Assembly (NCBI GenBank): GCA_025966295.1
Contig: JAOPVD010000351.1
Coordinates: 1 to 5,709, forward strand
Reading direction: 5' to 3'
Length of the DNA stretch: 5,709 nt
Origin: Frankiales bacterium
Lineage (GTDB): Bacteria; Actinomycetota; Actinomycetes; Mycobacteriales; SCTD01
The notes beneath the pieces are model-generated. The model had not been told where the DNA came from, made no database searches, and saw only the letters and a list, made by a program, of their open reading frames with translations. Below are positions 1 through 5,709 of this stretch, piece after piece. The position numbers and the translations under genes were made by a program. Numbering within the stretch: position 1 is the stretch's first letter; each line of letters opens with the position of its first letter.

Positions 1-271
1 CCGCATCGCACAGCACGACGCCGTGCATCTGGCCGGCCAGCCCGACGGCGCGTGGGGGCGCGGCCCGCAGCGCCTCGCCCAGATGGCCGACGACCGCGGT
101 CAGGGCCGCCCACCAGGCGACCGGGTCGGTCTCGGCCCAGCCCGGCTGTGGGGCGCTGACGTCGTACGCCGCCTCGCCCTCGGCCAGCAGCCGCCCGTCC
201 TCGCCGACCAGGGCGGCCTTCAGGCCGCTGGTGCCCAGGTCGACCCCCAGGTAGGACCCGCCGCCGGGCAC
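1..271 (-). CDS. xylB: Xylulokinase-type FGGY carbohydrate kinase, N-terminal part (3' end beyond window)
   Basis: Expected to phosphorylate a ketose with ATP in the cytoplasm (D-xylulose to D-xylulose 5-phosphate in classical XylB). Only the first 90 residues are in the window. The phosphate-binding motif DLGTSGLKAALV (residues 11-22) includes the N-terminal Asp11 typical of FGGY kinases. The segment PGWAETDPVAWW (43-54) and the motif AGQMHG (79-84, Met82-His83) match the layout of E. coli XylB, whose Met-His pair contacts the sugar. The start is GTG at 269-271, directly abutting the TGA of the epimerase gene (272-274). A GGAG ribosome site lies seven bases upstream inside that gene, so translation is probably coupled. 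It is the last visible gene of the sugar operon. XylB-like kinases also act on other ketoses, so the substrate is not settled, and the C-terminal ATPase domain cannot be inspected. Family assignment is firm; xylulose specificity is inference. Confidence 0.88.
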   Translation of the reverse strand, partial: MPGGGSYLGVDLGTSGLKAALVGEDGRLLAEGEAAYDVSAPQPGWAETDPVAWWAALTAVVGHLGEALRAAPPRAVGLAGQMHGVVLCDA

Positions 272-1123
272 TCAGTCGCTCCCGAGGCGCTCCGCCATGA
301 AGGCCCGGGCGTGCGTGGCGAGGTCGAGGGAGTCCTCCCACAGGTTGCGCCACACGGCGAGGGTGTTGCTCAGGTCGGGGTGGACGACGGCCGAGGAGAA
401 GCTCTCGAATGTCACCGGTCCGGTGAAGCCGCTGTCGCGGACCGCACCCAGGAAGGTGTCGAAGTCGATGGTGCCGCTGCCGAGGTAGCCGCGGTGCGAC
501 TCCCCCACGTGGACGTAGCCGAGCCGGGAACCGGCCAGCCGCACCGGCTCGACGTAGCCGTTCTCCTCGATGTTCACGTGGTAGCTGTCGAGGTGCACGC
601 CGATGGCCGCGCCGGTGTCGTCGATGAGGGCGAGCATGTCGGCGACGGTGTTGACGACGTTGGTCTCGTAGCGGTTCACCACCTCGAGCGCCAGCGACAG
701 CCCGGCGTCGGAGGCCTGCTTGGCCAGCCAGGTCATCGACTCGACGACGTGCTGCCGCCCGGCCGGCGACATCGGGCGGGGGTACTTGCCGAGCTTGGAG
801 TACAGGACGCCGCACAGGTGGCTGGCGCCGATCCCGTGCGCCACCTCGACGGCGGCGGCCAGCCGGTCGCGGCCGCGGGCCACCACCGCGGGGTCCTCGC
901 TGGAGACGTCGGTGGCGTCGTCGAGGCCCAGCGAGCAGGCGGCGCCGAGGCCGTTGTCCTGCAGCAGCCGGCGGGTCATGGCGGCGTCCACCGTGGACGG
1001 GTCGAGGATCGGGACCTCGATGAGGTCGAAGCCGACCTGACGGGTGGACTCGATCGCGTAGCGGGCGGAGGCTTCGGACCAGTCCCCCACCCATACGAGG
1101 GCGTGCACGCCGAGGGGGTTCAC
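272..1123 (-). CDS. Sugar 3-epimerase, D-tagatose/D-allulose (psicose) 3-epimerase family TIM barrel
   Basis: A 283-residue xylose-isomerase-like TIM barrel. The family performs metal-dependent C3 epimerisation of free ketoses (for example D-tagatose/D-sorbose, D-allulose/D-fructose, D-ribulose/D-xylulose). The four metal ligands of the Pseudomonas cichorii enzyme (Glu152, Asp185, His211, Glu246) have clear equivalents with near-constant offset: Glu147 in ALEVVN, Asp179 in VHLDSYH, His205 in YVHVGESHRG and Glu240 in TFESF. Neighbouring substrate residues are also kept (Glu153, His182, Arg211). The length is usual for the family and no residue seems missing, so the enzyme is probably active. 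The start is a GTG at 1121-1123, preceded at seven bases by a strong GGAAGGA ribosome site. It sits 34 nt after the ATPase gene and its stop abuts the kinase start, so it probably converts the imported sugar into the kinase substrate. A hydroxypyruvate isomerase or inosose isomerase is less likely given the HLDSYH and GESHRGYLG motifs. The exact sugar is not determinable from sequence. Confidence 0.9.
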   Translation of the reverse strand: MNPLGVHALVWVGDWSEASARYAIESTRQVGFDLIEVPILDPSTVDAAMTRRLLQDNGLGAACSLGLDDATDVSSEDPAVVARGRDRLAAAVEVAHGIGASHLCGVLYSKLGKYPRPMSPAGRQHVVESMTWLAKQASDAGLSLALEVVNRYETNVVNTVADMLALIDDTGAAIGVHLDSYHVNIEENGYVEPVRLAGSRLGYVHVGESHRGYLGSGTIDFDTFLGAVRDSGFTGPVTFESFSSAVVHPDLSNTLAVWRNLWEDSLDLATHARAFMAERLGSD

Positions 1124-1157
1124 AGCAGGTTCCTTCCTGGAGGTGCTGGTGGGGTGG

Positions 1158-1939
<782 letters not shown>

Positions 1940-1943
<4 letters not shown>

Positions 1944-2902
1944 CGCTGGAACCTCGTCAGGAAGGCAGCGAGCACCACGACGATGCCGACTGCGAGCGGT
2001 TGGTAGAACTGCGAGACCCCGAGCAGCGTCAGGCCGTTGACCAGCGACGCGAGCAGCAGCGCGCCGACCACGGGCCCGGCGATCGTGGCGCGGCCGCCGA
2101 ACAGGCTGACGCCGCCCAGGACGACCGCGGCCACCGAGTTGAGCAGGAAGCTGGTGTTGCTCGCCGGCTCAGCCGCGCCGACGCGGGCCACCAGCAGCAC
2201 CGCCGCGATCCCGGCCAGCGCGCCGGAGATCAGGTAGACGGCCACCTTCACCCGGACGTTGTGCACGCCGGTCGACCGGGCCGCCTCGGTGGAGCCGCCG
2301 ACCGCCAGGATGTGCACGCCGAGCCGGGTGCGGAACAGCACCACGTGTGCCACCACGGCCACCACGGCGGCCACGATCACCGACCAGGTGAAGGGCCCGA
2401 CGCCGTCGGCCGACAGCCGCAGCAAGAACCCGTCGAGCACCGGCTGCGGCTTGCCGTTGGCGATGATCAGGGCGAGGCCGGACGCGGCGGACAATGTGCC
2501 GAGGGTGACGATGAAGTCGGTGATGCCGCCCTTGGCCACCACCAGGCCGTTGACCAGGCCGACCGCGGTGGCGGCCGCGATGCCGGCCAGGATGGCCCAG
2601 CCGATGCCGGCGTCGGTCGCGTAGACCTGTCCGAGCACCACCGCCCCGAGCGTCATGGTGGAGGCGACCGACAGGTCGATGCCACCGGTCGCGATGACGA
2701 AGGCCTGGCCCACGGCCAGCACGACCAGGATGGCGCTGGCCTGCAGGACGGCCTCGATGTTGCCGCGGGACAGGAACGTCCCGTCGAGGGCCCCGAAGGC
2801 CACGACCAGCAGCACCAGGGCCACCGGAGCGGCGATCTCGGGCAGCGGCAGGTCGACCAGCCGGTCGCGCCAGCTGGGTCGCGCGGCGGTGAGAGCGGTC
2901 AT
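1940..2902 (-). CDS. Sugar ABC transporter permease, RbsC family
   Basis: Membrane channel subunit of the importer, 320 residues, the usual length for RbsC/FrcC/XylH-type permeases. Hydrophobic segments lie roughly at 22-38, 52-70, 80-93, 101-121, 127-147, 171-190, 219-240, 254-266, 272-291 and 301-316, consistent with 8 to 10 membrane helices. Family motifs are visible: ATGGIDLSVA (71-80), VNGLVVAK (117-124), TLGTLSAASGLALI (133-146), GSTEAARSTGV (203-213, the cytoplasmic coupling region) and NSVAAVVLGGVSLFGG (255-270). There is no second permease in the operon, so it probably forms a homodimer as in the ribose importer. The start is ATG at 2900-2902 with AGGAG six bases upstream, 15 nt after the binding-protein stop. 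The last codon overlaps the ATPase start. Family and role are secure; substrate is not shown by the permease. Confidence 0.93.
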
Positions 2903-2917
2903 GAGTGGCTCCTGCCG

Positions 2918-3952
2918 TTACGGCGTGGGGGACACGAGCGGGTTCTGGAAGGCCTGGAACGGCGCCGGGAACTTCGCGATCGCCTGGTCGGCCACGTCCT
3001 GGGTGACGAGCGCGGTGGGCGCCTTGACGCTGCTGGGCAGGGTGGTGCCCTTCACCGCCGCCTCGCAGGCCTGCACGCCCATCGAGCCGATGGCGTACGG
3101 GTACTGCGCGACCGTGGCCGTCAGGTCGCCGCTCTTCACGGCCTCGAGCGCGTCCTTGTTGCCGTCCACGCTGATGACCGCGATCTTCCCGGTCTTGCGG
3201 GCGTTGGCGACCGCCCGGGCGATGCCGAGGCCCATGTCGTCGTTGGCGGCGAAGAAGCCCTTGAGGTCGGGGTGCGCCCGCATCAGGTCGGTGGCGGCGG
3301 TCAGCGCCTTCTGGCGCTCCCAGTCGGCGGCCACGGTCTGGACGATGGTGGCCTTGCCCTGGACGGCCTTGGTGAAGCCCTCGAGCCGGGCGCCGCTGGT
3401 GACGTCGCCGGCGATGCCGCCGATGAGGGCCACCTTGCCGCTGCCGCCGATGGCCTTGAGCATCTGCTCGCCGCCCTTGCCGCCGGCCTCGACGTTGTCG
3501 GTACCGATGTAGGTCGCGATCTTGACGCCGGCCGCGGAGGCGGCCTTGGCGTCCACCGGGCTGTCGATGTTGACGATCGGGACGTTCTTGCGGGCCAGCT
3601 GCGCGAGCCCCTGAACCAGGTTGCTGCCGGAGATCGGGTTCACGACGAAGCAGTTGAAGCTCTGCCCGGCCATCGCGGTGAGCTTGTCGGCCTGGCCCGT
3701 GGTGTCGGTGATGCTGGTGGCGGCCTGGACGGTGACGGCCAGGCCGTCCGTCTTGGCCTGGGAGTTGATGCCGTTCTGCATGGCCTGGAAGAAGGGGTTG
3801 TCGAGCCCCTTGATCACGGCGGCCACCTTGACGGCGCCGGAGCCGGAGCTGCTGCTGGCGGCGGGCTTGCTGGAACCGCCACAGGCGGTGAGGAGCAGTG
3901 CGGCGCCGGCGAGGGTCGCGGCGTAGGTCATCGGGCGGGTCGGCTTCATCAT
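2918..3952 (-). CDS. Sugar-binding lipoprotein of the ABC importer, RbsB-like (Peripla_BP_4 type)
   Basis: Extracytoplasmic receptor that captures the sugar and delivers it to the permease, 344 residues. A lipoprotein signal peptide is clear: a short basic start, the hydrophobic stretch TLAGAALLLTA (13-23) and lipobox LTAC with Cys24, then a Ser/Gly-rich linker to about residue 39. The mature domain aligns with E. coli ribose-binding protein: DNPFF (51-55), NIDSPVD (128-134), GARLEGF (187-193), DWERQKAL (210-217), AANDDMGLGIARA (235-247), SVDGNKDAL (261-269) and TVAQYP (280-285). The ligand residues corresponding to Asn13, Phe15/16, Asp89, Arg141, Asn190, Asp215 and Gln235 are kept. Arg90 is replaced by Ser131 and Phe164 by Trp211, so the sugar may not be ribose. 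The start is the double ATG at 3947-3952, chosen because AAAGGAGG lies five bases before the first ATG (eight before the second). It is the first gene of the operon. Confidence 0.92.
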   Translation of the reverse strand: MMKPTRPMTYAATLAGAALLLTACGGSSKPAASSSSGSGAVKVAAVIKGLDNPFFQAMQNGINSQAKTDGLAVTVQAATSITDTTGQADKLTAMAGQSFNCFVVNPISGSNLVQGLAQLARKNVPIVNIDSPVDAKAASAAGVKIATYIGTDNVEAGGKGGEQMLKAIGGSGKVALIGGIAGDVTSGARLEGFTKAVQGKATIVQTVAADWERQKALTAATDLMRAHPDLKGFFAANDDMGLGIARAVANARKTGKIAVISVDGNKDALEAVKSGDLTATVAQYPYAIGSMGVQACEAAVKGTTLPSSVKAPTALVTQDVADQAIAKFPAPFQAFQNPLVSPTP

Positions 3953-3956
3953 GAGC

Positions 3957-3967
3957 GCCTCCTTTGC
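3957..3967 (-). promoter_or_regulatory. Strong ribosome binding site of the binding-protein gene
   Basis: Read on the minus strand this is GCAAAGGAGGC, a near-perfect Shine-Dalgarno sequence five and eight bases before two consecutive ATG codons. It fixes the start of the binding protein at 3952 or 3949 and rules out the longer reading frame beginning at 4036. It is the strongest ribosome site in the window, as expected for a binding protein needed in excess over the permease and ATPase. Confidence 0.8.
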
Positions 3968-3981
3968 GTCTAGCGATAGAC
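3968..3981. promoter_or_regulatory. Candidate operator: perfect inverted repeat at the operon's predicted transcription start
   Basis: GTCTA (3968-3972) and TAGAC (3977-3981) form a perfect inverted repeat around the four bases GCGA. It sits directly upstream of the Shine-Dalgarno sequence and around the predicted transcription start of the sugar operon. It could be an operator half of the control region or a small 5'-leader hairpin. With five-base arms it could also be chance. Confidence 0.35.
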
Positions 3982-4008
3982 ACTGATCCTCTGTTTCATG
4001 CTTGTCAA
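3980..4008 (-). promoter_or_regulatory. Candidate promoter of the sugar-uptake operon
   Basis: On the minus strand a perfect -35 hexamer TTGACA (4008-4003) is followed after 17 bases by CAGTGT (3985-3980), a weak -10 that keeps only the A at position 2 and the final T. The predicted transcription start would be near 3973, about 20 nt before the ATG. This falls inside the inverted repeat GTCTA-GCGA-TAGAC, so a repressor there would block initiation. The -35 is convincing; the -10 is tentative. Confidence 0.5.
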
Positions 4009-4016
4009 GAGACAGA
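3990..4016. promoter_or_regulatory. Candidate operator: 27-bp imperfect palindrome over the -35 box
   Basis: The arms TCTGTTTC (3990-3997) and GAGACAGA (4009-4016) are complementary at seven of eight positions, with two further inner pairs (3999-4000 with 4006-4007), centred on 4003. The palindrome covers the -35 hexamer of the sugar operon. Its size and position suit a dimeric winged-helix repressor such as the divergently encoded ROK protein. That this protein binds here is inference from position. Confidence 0.45.
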
Positions 4017-4026
4017 TACATCTTGA
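4005..4026. repeat. Inverted repeat linking the two divergent -35 regions
   Basis: TCAAGA (4005-4010) and TCTTGA (4021-4026) are perfect inverted arms 10 bases apart. Each arm includes part of one of the two back-to-back -35 boxes (TTGACA on the minus strand, TTGATA on the plus strand). The symmetry may simply reflect two -35 boxes facing away from each other, or it may be a shared regulator site controlling both directions. Confidence 0.35.
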
Positions 4027-4052
4027 TATGCGCCACGTCACAGTCTTAACAT
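4023..4052 (+). promoter_or_regulatory. Candidate promoter of the ROK regulator gene, probably leaderless
   Basis: TTGATA (4023-4028) and TAACAT (4047-4052) are separated by 18 bases. TAACAT fits the actinobacterial TANNNT -10 pattern. The distance from its last base to the GTG at 4059 is six intervening bases, so transcription would begin at or within a base of the start codon and yield an mRNA without a leader. This agrees with the absence of a Shine-Dalgarno sequence there. Confidence 0.5.
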
Positions 4053-4058
4053 CACGAG

Positions 4059-5306
4059 GTGCCTGCCCAGCCCTCGCTCGCCAGCGAGGCTCCCGAAGCG
4101 CGGCGCGCGCTGGATCCGATGGACCCCCGCGCCGCCGCCGACATCGACCTGGGCACCGCCGAGCTGCTCGCCCTCTACCGGACGACCGGCCCGCTGACCC
4201 GGGCCGAGGTGTCCGAGCGCACCGGCTGGGCGCGGATGACGGTCAACAGCCGCCTGGACCGGCTGGTCGACCTGGGGCTGCTCGAGCCGCACGGGCAGAC
4301 GACCGCGGCCCGCGGCCGGCCCGCCACCCGCTTCCGCTTCCACGCCGGCCGCGGCGCGCTGCTGGTCGCCGACATCGGCGCGTCCGGGATGCGGCTGGCG
4401 CTCTGCGACCTCGGGGGCGCCGTCCGGCGCCGGGTCGACGTGCCGGTCGACATCGCCGCCGGCCCGGACGCGGTCCTCGGCGAGGTGGAGCGGCACTTCG
4501 ACCAGATGGTGGCCGCGGAGGGCGTCGCCGGGGCCGTCTGGGGCGTCGGGGCCAGCCTGCCGGGCCCGGTGGAGTACGCGACCGGCACCATCGTCGAGCC
4601 GCCGATCATGACCGGCTGGAACGGCACCCGGGTGCCGGACCGGTTCGGCCCGCGGTACGGCGTACCGGTGGTCGTCGAGAACGACGTGAACGCGATGGCC
4701 CGCGGCGAGCAGGCCACCTGCTACCCCGACGTCGCCGACCTGCTGTTCGTCAAGACCGGCACCGGCGTCGGCGCCGGCGTGATCGCCAACGGCGCGGTGC
4801 TGCGGGGCGCCCAGGGCGCCGCCGGCGACATCGGGCACACCTGGGCCGACGCCGGCGAGGCCGGCCCGCGCCCGCTATGCCGCTGCGGCAAGCAGGGCTG
4901 CGTGGAGTCGTACGCCAGCGGCTGGGCGATCGTGCGGGACCTGGTGGCGGCCGGCCGGTCGGTCACCTCGGTGGACCAGGTGGTGGAGCTGGTCCTGAAC
5001 GGCGACCCCGTGGCGACCAGCCTGGTGCGCGACGCCGGCCGGGTGATCGGCGCCAGCCTGGCGCACGTCGTGAGCCTGCTCAACCCGTCGGTCATCGTGG
5101 TCGGTGGCCAGCTGGCCGCCGCCGACGAGCACCTGCTGGCCGGCATCCGGGAGCGCATCTACGCCCGCTCGCTGCCGCTGGCCACCCGCGAGCTGCAGAT
5201 CACCCGCAGCCGGCTGGACGGCGACGCCGGCGTGCTGGGCCTGGCCCGCGGAGTGGCCGACACCGTGCTGTCCCCGGCCGTGCTGACCGGCCGCGCCGCC
5301 TCCTGA
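4059..5306 (+). CDS. ROK-family transcriptional regulator (winged helix plus sugar-kinase-like domain)
   Basis: Probably the sugar-responsive repressor of the divergent operon. Residues 33-92 form a winged helix with LTRAEVSERTGWARMTVNS (46-64) as helix-turn-helix and a GRPAT wing (86-90). The ROK domain follows: phosphate motif DIGASGMRLAL (105-115), ENDVN (207-211) with Asp209 at the catalytic-base position of ROK kinases, KTGTGVGAG (232-240), and the zinc/signature segment GDIGH (256-260) with Cys274, Cys276 and Cys281 in CRCGKQGC. The usual GE(I/L)GH is GDIGH here, a conservative change. Length (415) fits NagC/XylR-type regulators. The GTG start at 4059 is chosen because a -10-like TAACAT ends just upstream. 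ATG at 4119 (residue 21) is an alternative, also without a ribosome site, and would leave the winged helix whole. The ligand is presumably the imported sugar or a product. Family is secure; regulating the neighbouring operon is inference from divergent arrangement. Confidence 0.9.
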   Translation: MPAQPSLASEAPEARRALDPMDPRAAADIDLGTAELLALYRTTGPLTRAEVSERTGWARMTVNSRLDRLVDLGLLEPHGQTTAARGRPATRFRFHAGRGALLVADIGASGMRLALCDLGGAVRRRVDVPVDIAAGPDAVLGEVERHFDQMVAAEGVAGAVWGVGASLPGPVEYATGTIVEPPIMTGWNGTRVPDRFGPRYGVPVVVENDVNAMARGEQATCYPDVADLLFVKTGTGVGAGVIANGAVLRGAQGAAGDIGHTWADAGEAGPRPLCRCGKQGCVESYASGWAIVRDLVAAGRSVTSVDQVVELVLNGDPVATSLVRDAGRVIGASLAHVVSLLNPSVIVVGGQLAAADEHLLAGIRERIYARSLPLATRELQITRSRLDGDAGVLGLARGVADTVLSPAVLTGRAAS

Positions 5307-5328
5307 GCCCGGCGCCAGGCCGAAACGA

Positions 5329-5360
5329 CGAAGGACCCGACCGGGTGGTCGGGTCCTTCG
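5329..5360. terminator. Bidirectional terminator between ROK gene and tmRNA
   Basis: A perfect 14-bp inverted repeat, CGAAGGACCCGACC (5329-5342) and its complement (5347-5360), closes a GGGT loop. It starts 22 bases after the ROK stop and ends 13 bases from the tmRNA 3' end, between convergent genes, so it can serve both. Neither side has a long U run: there is CGTCGTTTCG on the tmRNA side and ACTGTCTCGC on the ROK side. Actinobacterial terminators often lack a U tract. Confidence 0.85.
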
Positions 5361-5373
5361 ACTGTCTCGCTCG

Positions 5374-5709
5374 TGGAGGTGCCGGGAATCGAACCCGGGT
5401 GCTCCGGTACCAGAACAGGGCTTCTCCGGGCGCAGCTGACTGTGCTTTTCTCGGCCCTCCCGGTCGCGTCAGCACGCCGGGAACAGGCTCAGCCGCGGTA
5501 GTTCACCACCCGCCCCCGCGGCCAAAACGGGTGGTGGTCCTCCTTGCGATGCCAGGTCCTGGGCCGGAGGCTCTCCCAGGCTGACAGCGACGTCCCTAGC
5601 TGCTAGGCAGCGAGGACGTACGCGCGCGGACTGTTGTCGGCGCTTGATTTTTTTCCGACATTTCGTGGTTAACGAGATCATCGTCGGCTTCCTCGGCCCG
5701 CTTCCCCTG
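5374..5709 (-). ncRNA. ssrA: Transfer-messenger RNA (tmRNA), 5' end beyond window
   Basis: Rescues stalled ribosomes with SmpB by acting as an alanyl-tRNA mimic and then as a short mRNA for a degradation tag. The 3' tRNA-like part is visible: T stem CCGGG/CCCGG (5398-5394, 5386-5382), loop TTCGATT, acceptor strand CACCTCC (5381-5375) and discriminator A5374. The resume frame starts at GCC (5641-5639), preceded by AAATCAAGC, which parallels AAATAAGC in Mycobacterium tuberculosis. It reads ADNSPRAYVLAA and stops at TAG (5605-5603). Behind it, CCTGGG (5580-5575) pairs with CCCAGG (5563-5558), matching a mycobacterial pseudoknot stem in position, and CACCACCCG (5536-5528) pairs perfectly with CGGGTGGTG (5512-5504). 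By comparison with mycobacterial tmRNA, about 30 nt of the 5' end, including the partner acceptor strand, lies past the right edge. The CCA end is not encoded (CGA follows the acceptor), so it must be added. Confidence 0.93.
5603..5641 (-). other. tmRNA tag reading frame: ADNSPRAYVLAA
   Basis: Twelve codons from GCC (5641-5639) through GCC (5608-5606), then TAG. The C-terminal VLAA resembles the ALAA ending of most tags, which is the part recognised by ClpXP-type proteases. The M. tuberculosis tag ADSHQRDYALAA has the same length and shares A, D, R, Y, L, A, A at the corresponding places. The alanine carried by tmRNA itself would precede the encoded residues. Confidence 0.9.

Noticed and set aside
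1138..1146. Nine-base match (TGGAGGTGC) to the ssrA 3' end, as a possible attachment-site remnant
   Set aside because: The match stops after nine bases and covers the ribosome-site region of the epimerase gene. This is chance similarity.
2000..3973. 657-codon plus-strand frame antisense to permease and binding protein
   Set aside because: Low-complexity composition and no domain. The opposite strand has strong family matches, ribosome sites and a signal peptide.
2169..3983. 604-codon minus-strand frame overlapping the binding-protein and permease genes
   Set aside because: It is a shifted frame of the two real genes, dominated by Arg, Gly and Gln, and has no membrane segments or domains.
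3953..4036. 28-residue N-terminal extension of the sugar-binding protein to 4036
   Set aside because: It would place charged residues before the lipoprotein signal peptide and run through the promoter. The strong Shine-Dalgarno at 3957-3967 fits the double ATG at 3947-3952.
4032..4047. Possible CRP/cAMP-receptor site (TGTGA half-site on the minus strand)
   Set aside because: Only one half matches; the expected partner TCACA at the right spacing reads GCATA, so the evidence is insufficient.
5374..5400. A tRNA gene suggested by the T-arm and acceptor-like sequence
   Set aside because: No anticodon or D arm follows at tRNA spacing. The tag frame and pseudoknot stems upstream identify it as tmRNA.
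3998..5584. 528-codon plus-strand frame overlapping the ROK gene and running into tmRNA
   Set aside because: Arg/Gly/Ala-rich shifted reading of the ROK gene. It runs through the terminator and antisense to the tmRNA, which no real gene would be expected to do.
5469..5681. 70-codon minus-strand frame within the tmRNA region
   Set aside because: It lies inside a structured RNA gene, in a different frame from the tag, and has no supporting ribosome site or motif.

Overview
The window reads as chromosomal DNA of a high-GC Gram-positive bacterium (Actinomycetota). The base composition and GC-rich third codon positions point there, as does a tmRNA whose layout can be aligned by eye with the mycobacterial one. 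I cannot name the genus with confidence.

Layout: positions 3952 down to 1 (minus strand) hold one tightly packed sugar-uptake and catabolism operon. In transcription order it encodes a lipoprotein sugar-binding protein (2918-3952), a RbsC-type permease (1940-2902), a single-domain sugar ABC ATPase (1158-1943), a D-tagatose/D-allulose 3-epimerase-family enzyme (272-1123) and the first 90 residues of a xylulokinase-type FGGY kinase (1-271, running off the left edge). Spacings are 15 nt, a 4-nt ATGA overlap, 34 nt, and a stop codon directly abutting the next start, so the five genes are very probably co-transcribed.

Positions 3953-4058 form a relatively AT-rich divergent control region. It has a candidate promoter in each direction and several overlapping inverted repeats that are plausible operators. 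On the plus strand, 4059-5306 encodes a ROK-family winged-helix regulator, probably the local sugar-responsive repressor and possibly expressed from a leaderless mRNA.

A perfect 14-bp inverted repeat (5329-5360) separates the ROK gene from a convergent tmRNA gene (ssrA, minus strand, 5374 to the right edge). The tmRNA encodes the tag ADNSPRAYVLAA and lacks only about 30 nt of its 5' end in this window.

Proposed joint function (inference): a rare monosaccharide is captured and imported by the ABC system, epimerised at C3 by the TIM-barrel enzyme, then phosphorylated by the kinase to enter central metabolism. The ROK protein would sense the sugar or its product. All families are known. What is unassigned is the actual substrate and the operator logic. 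I found no mobile element, CRISPR array or clearly novel system here.
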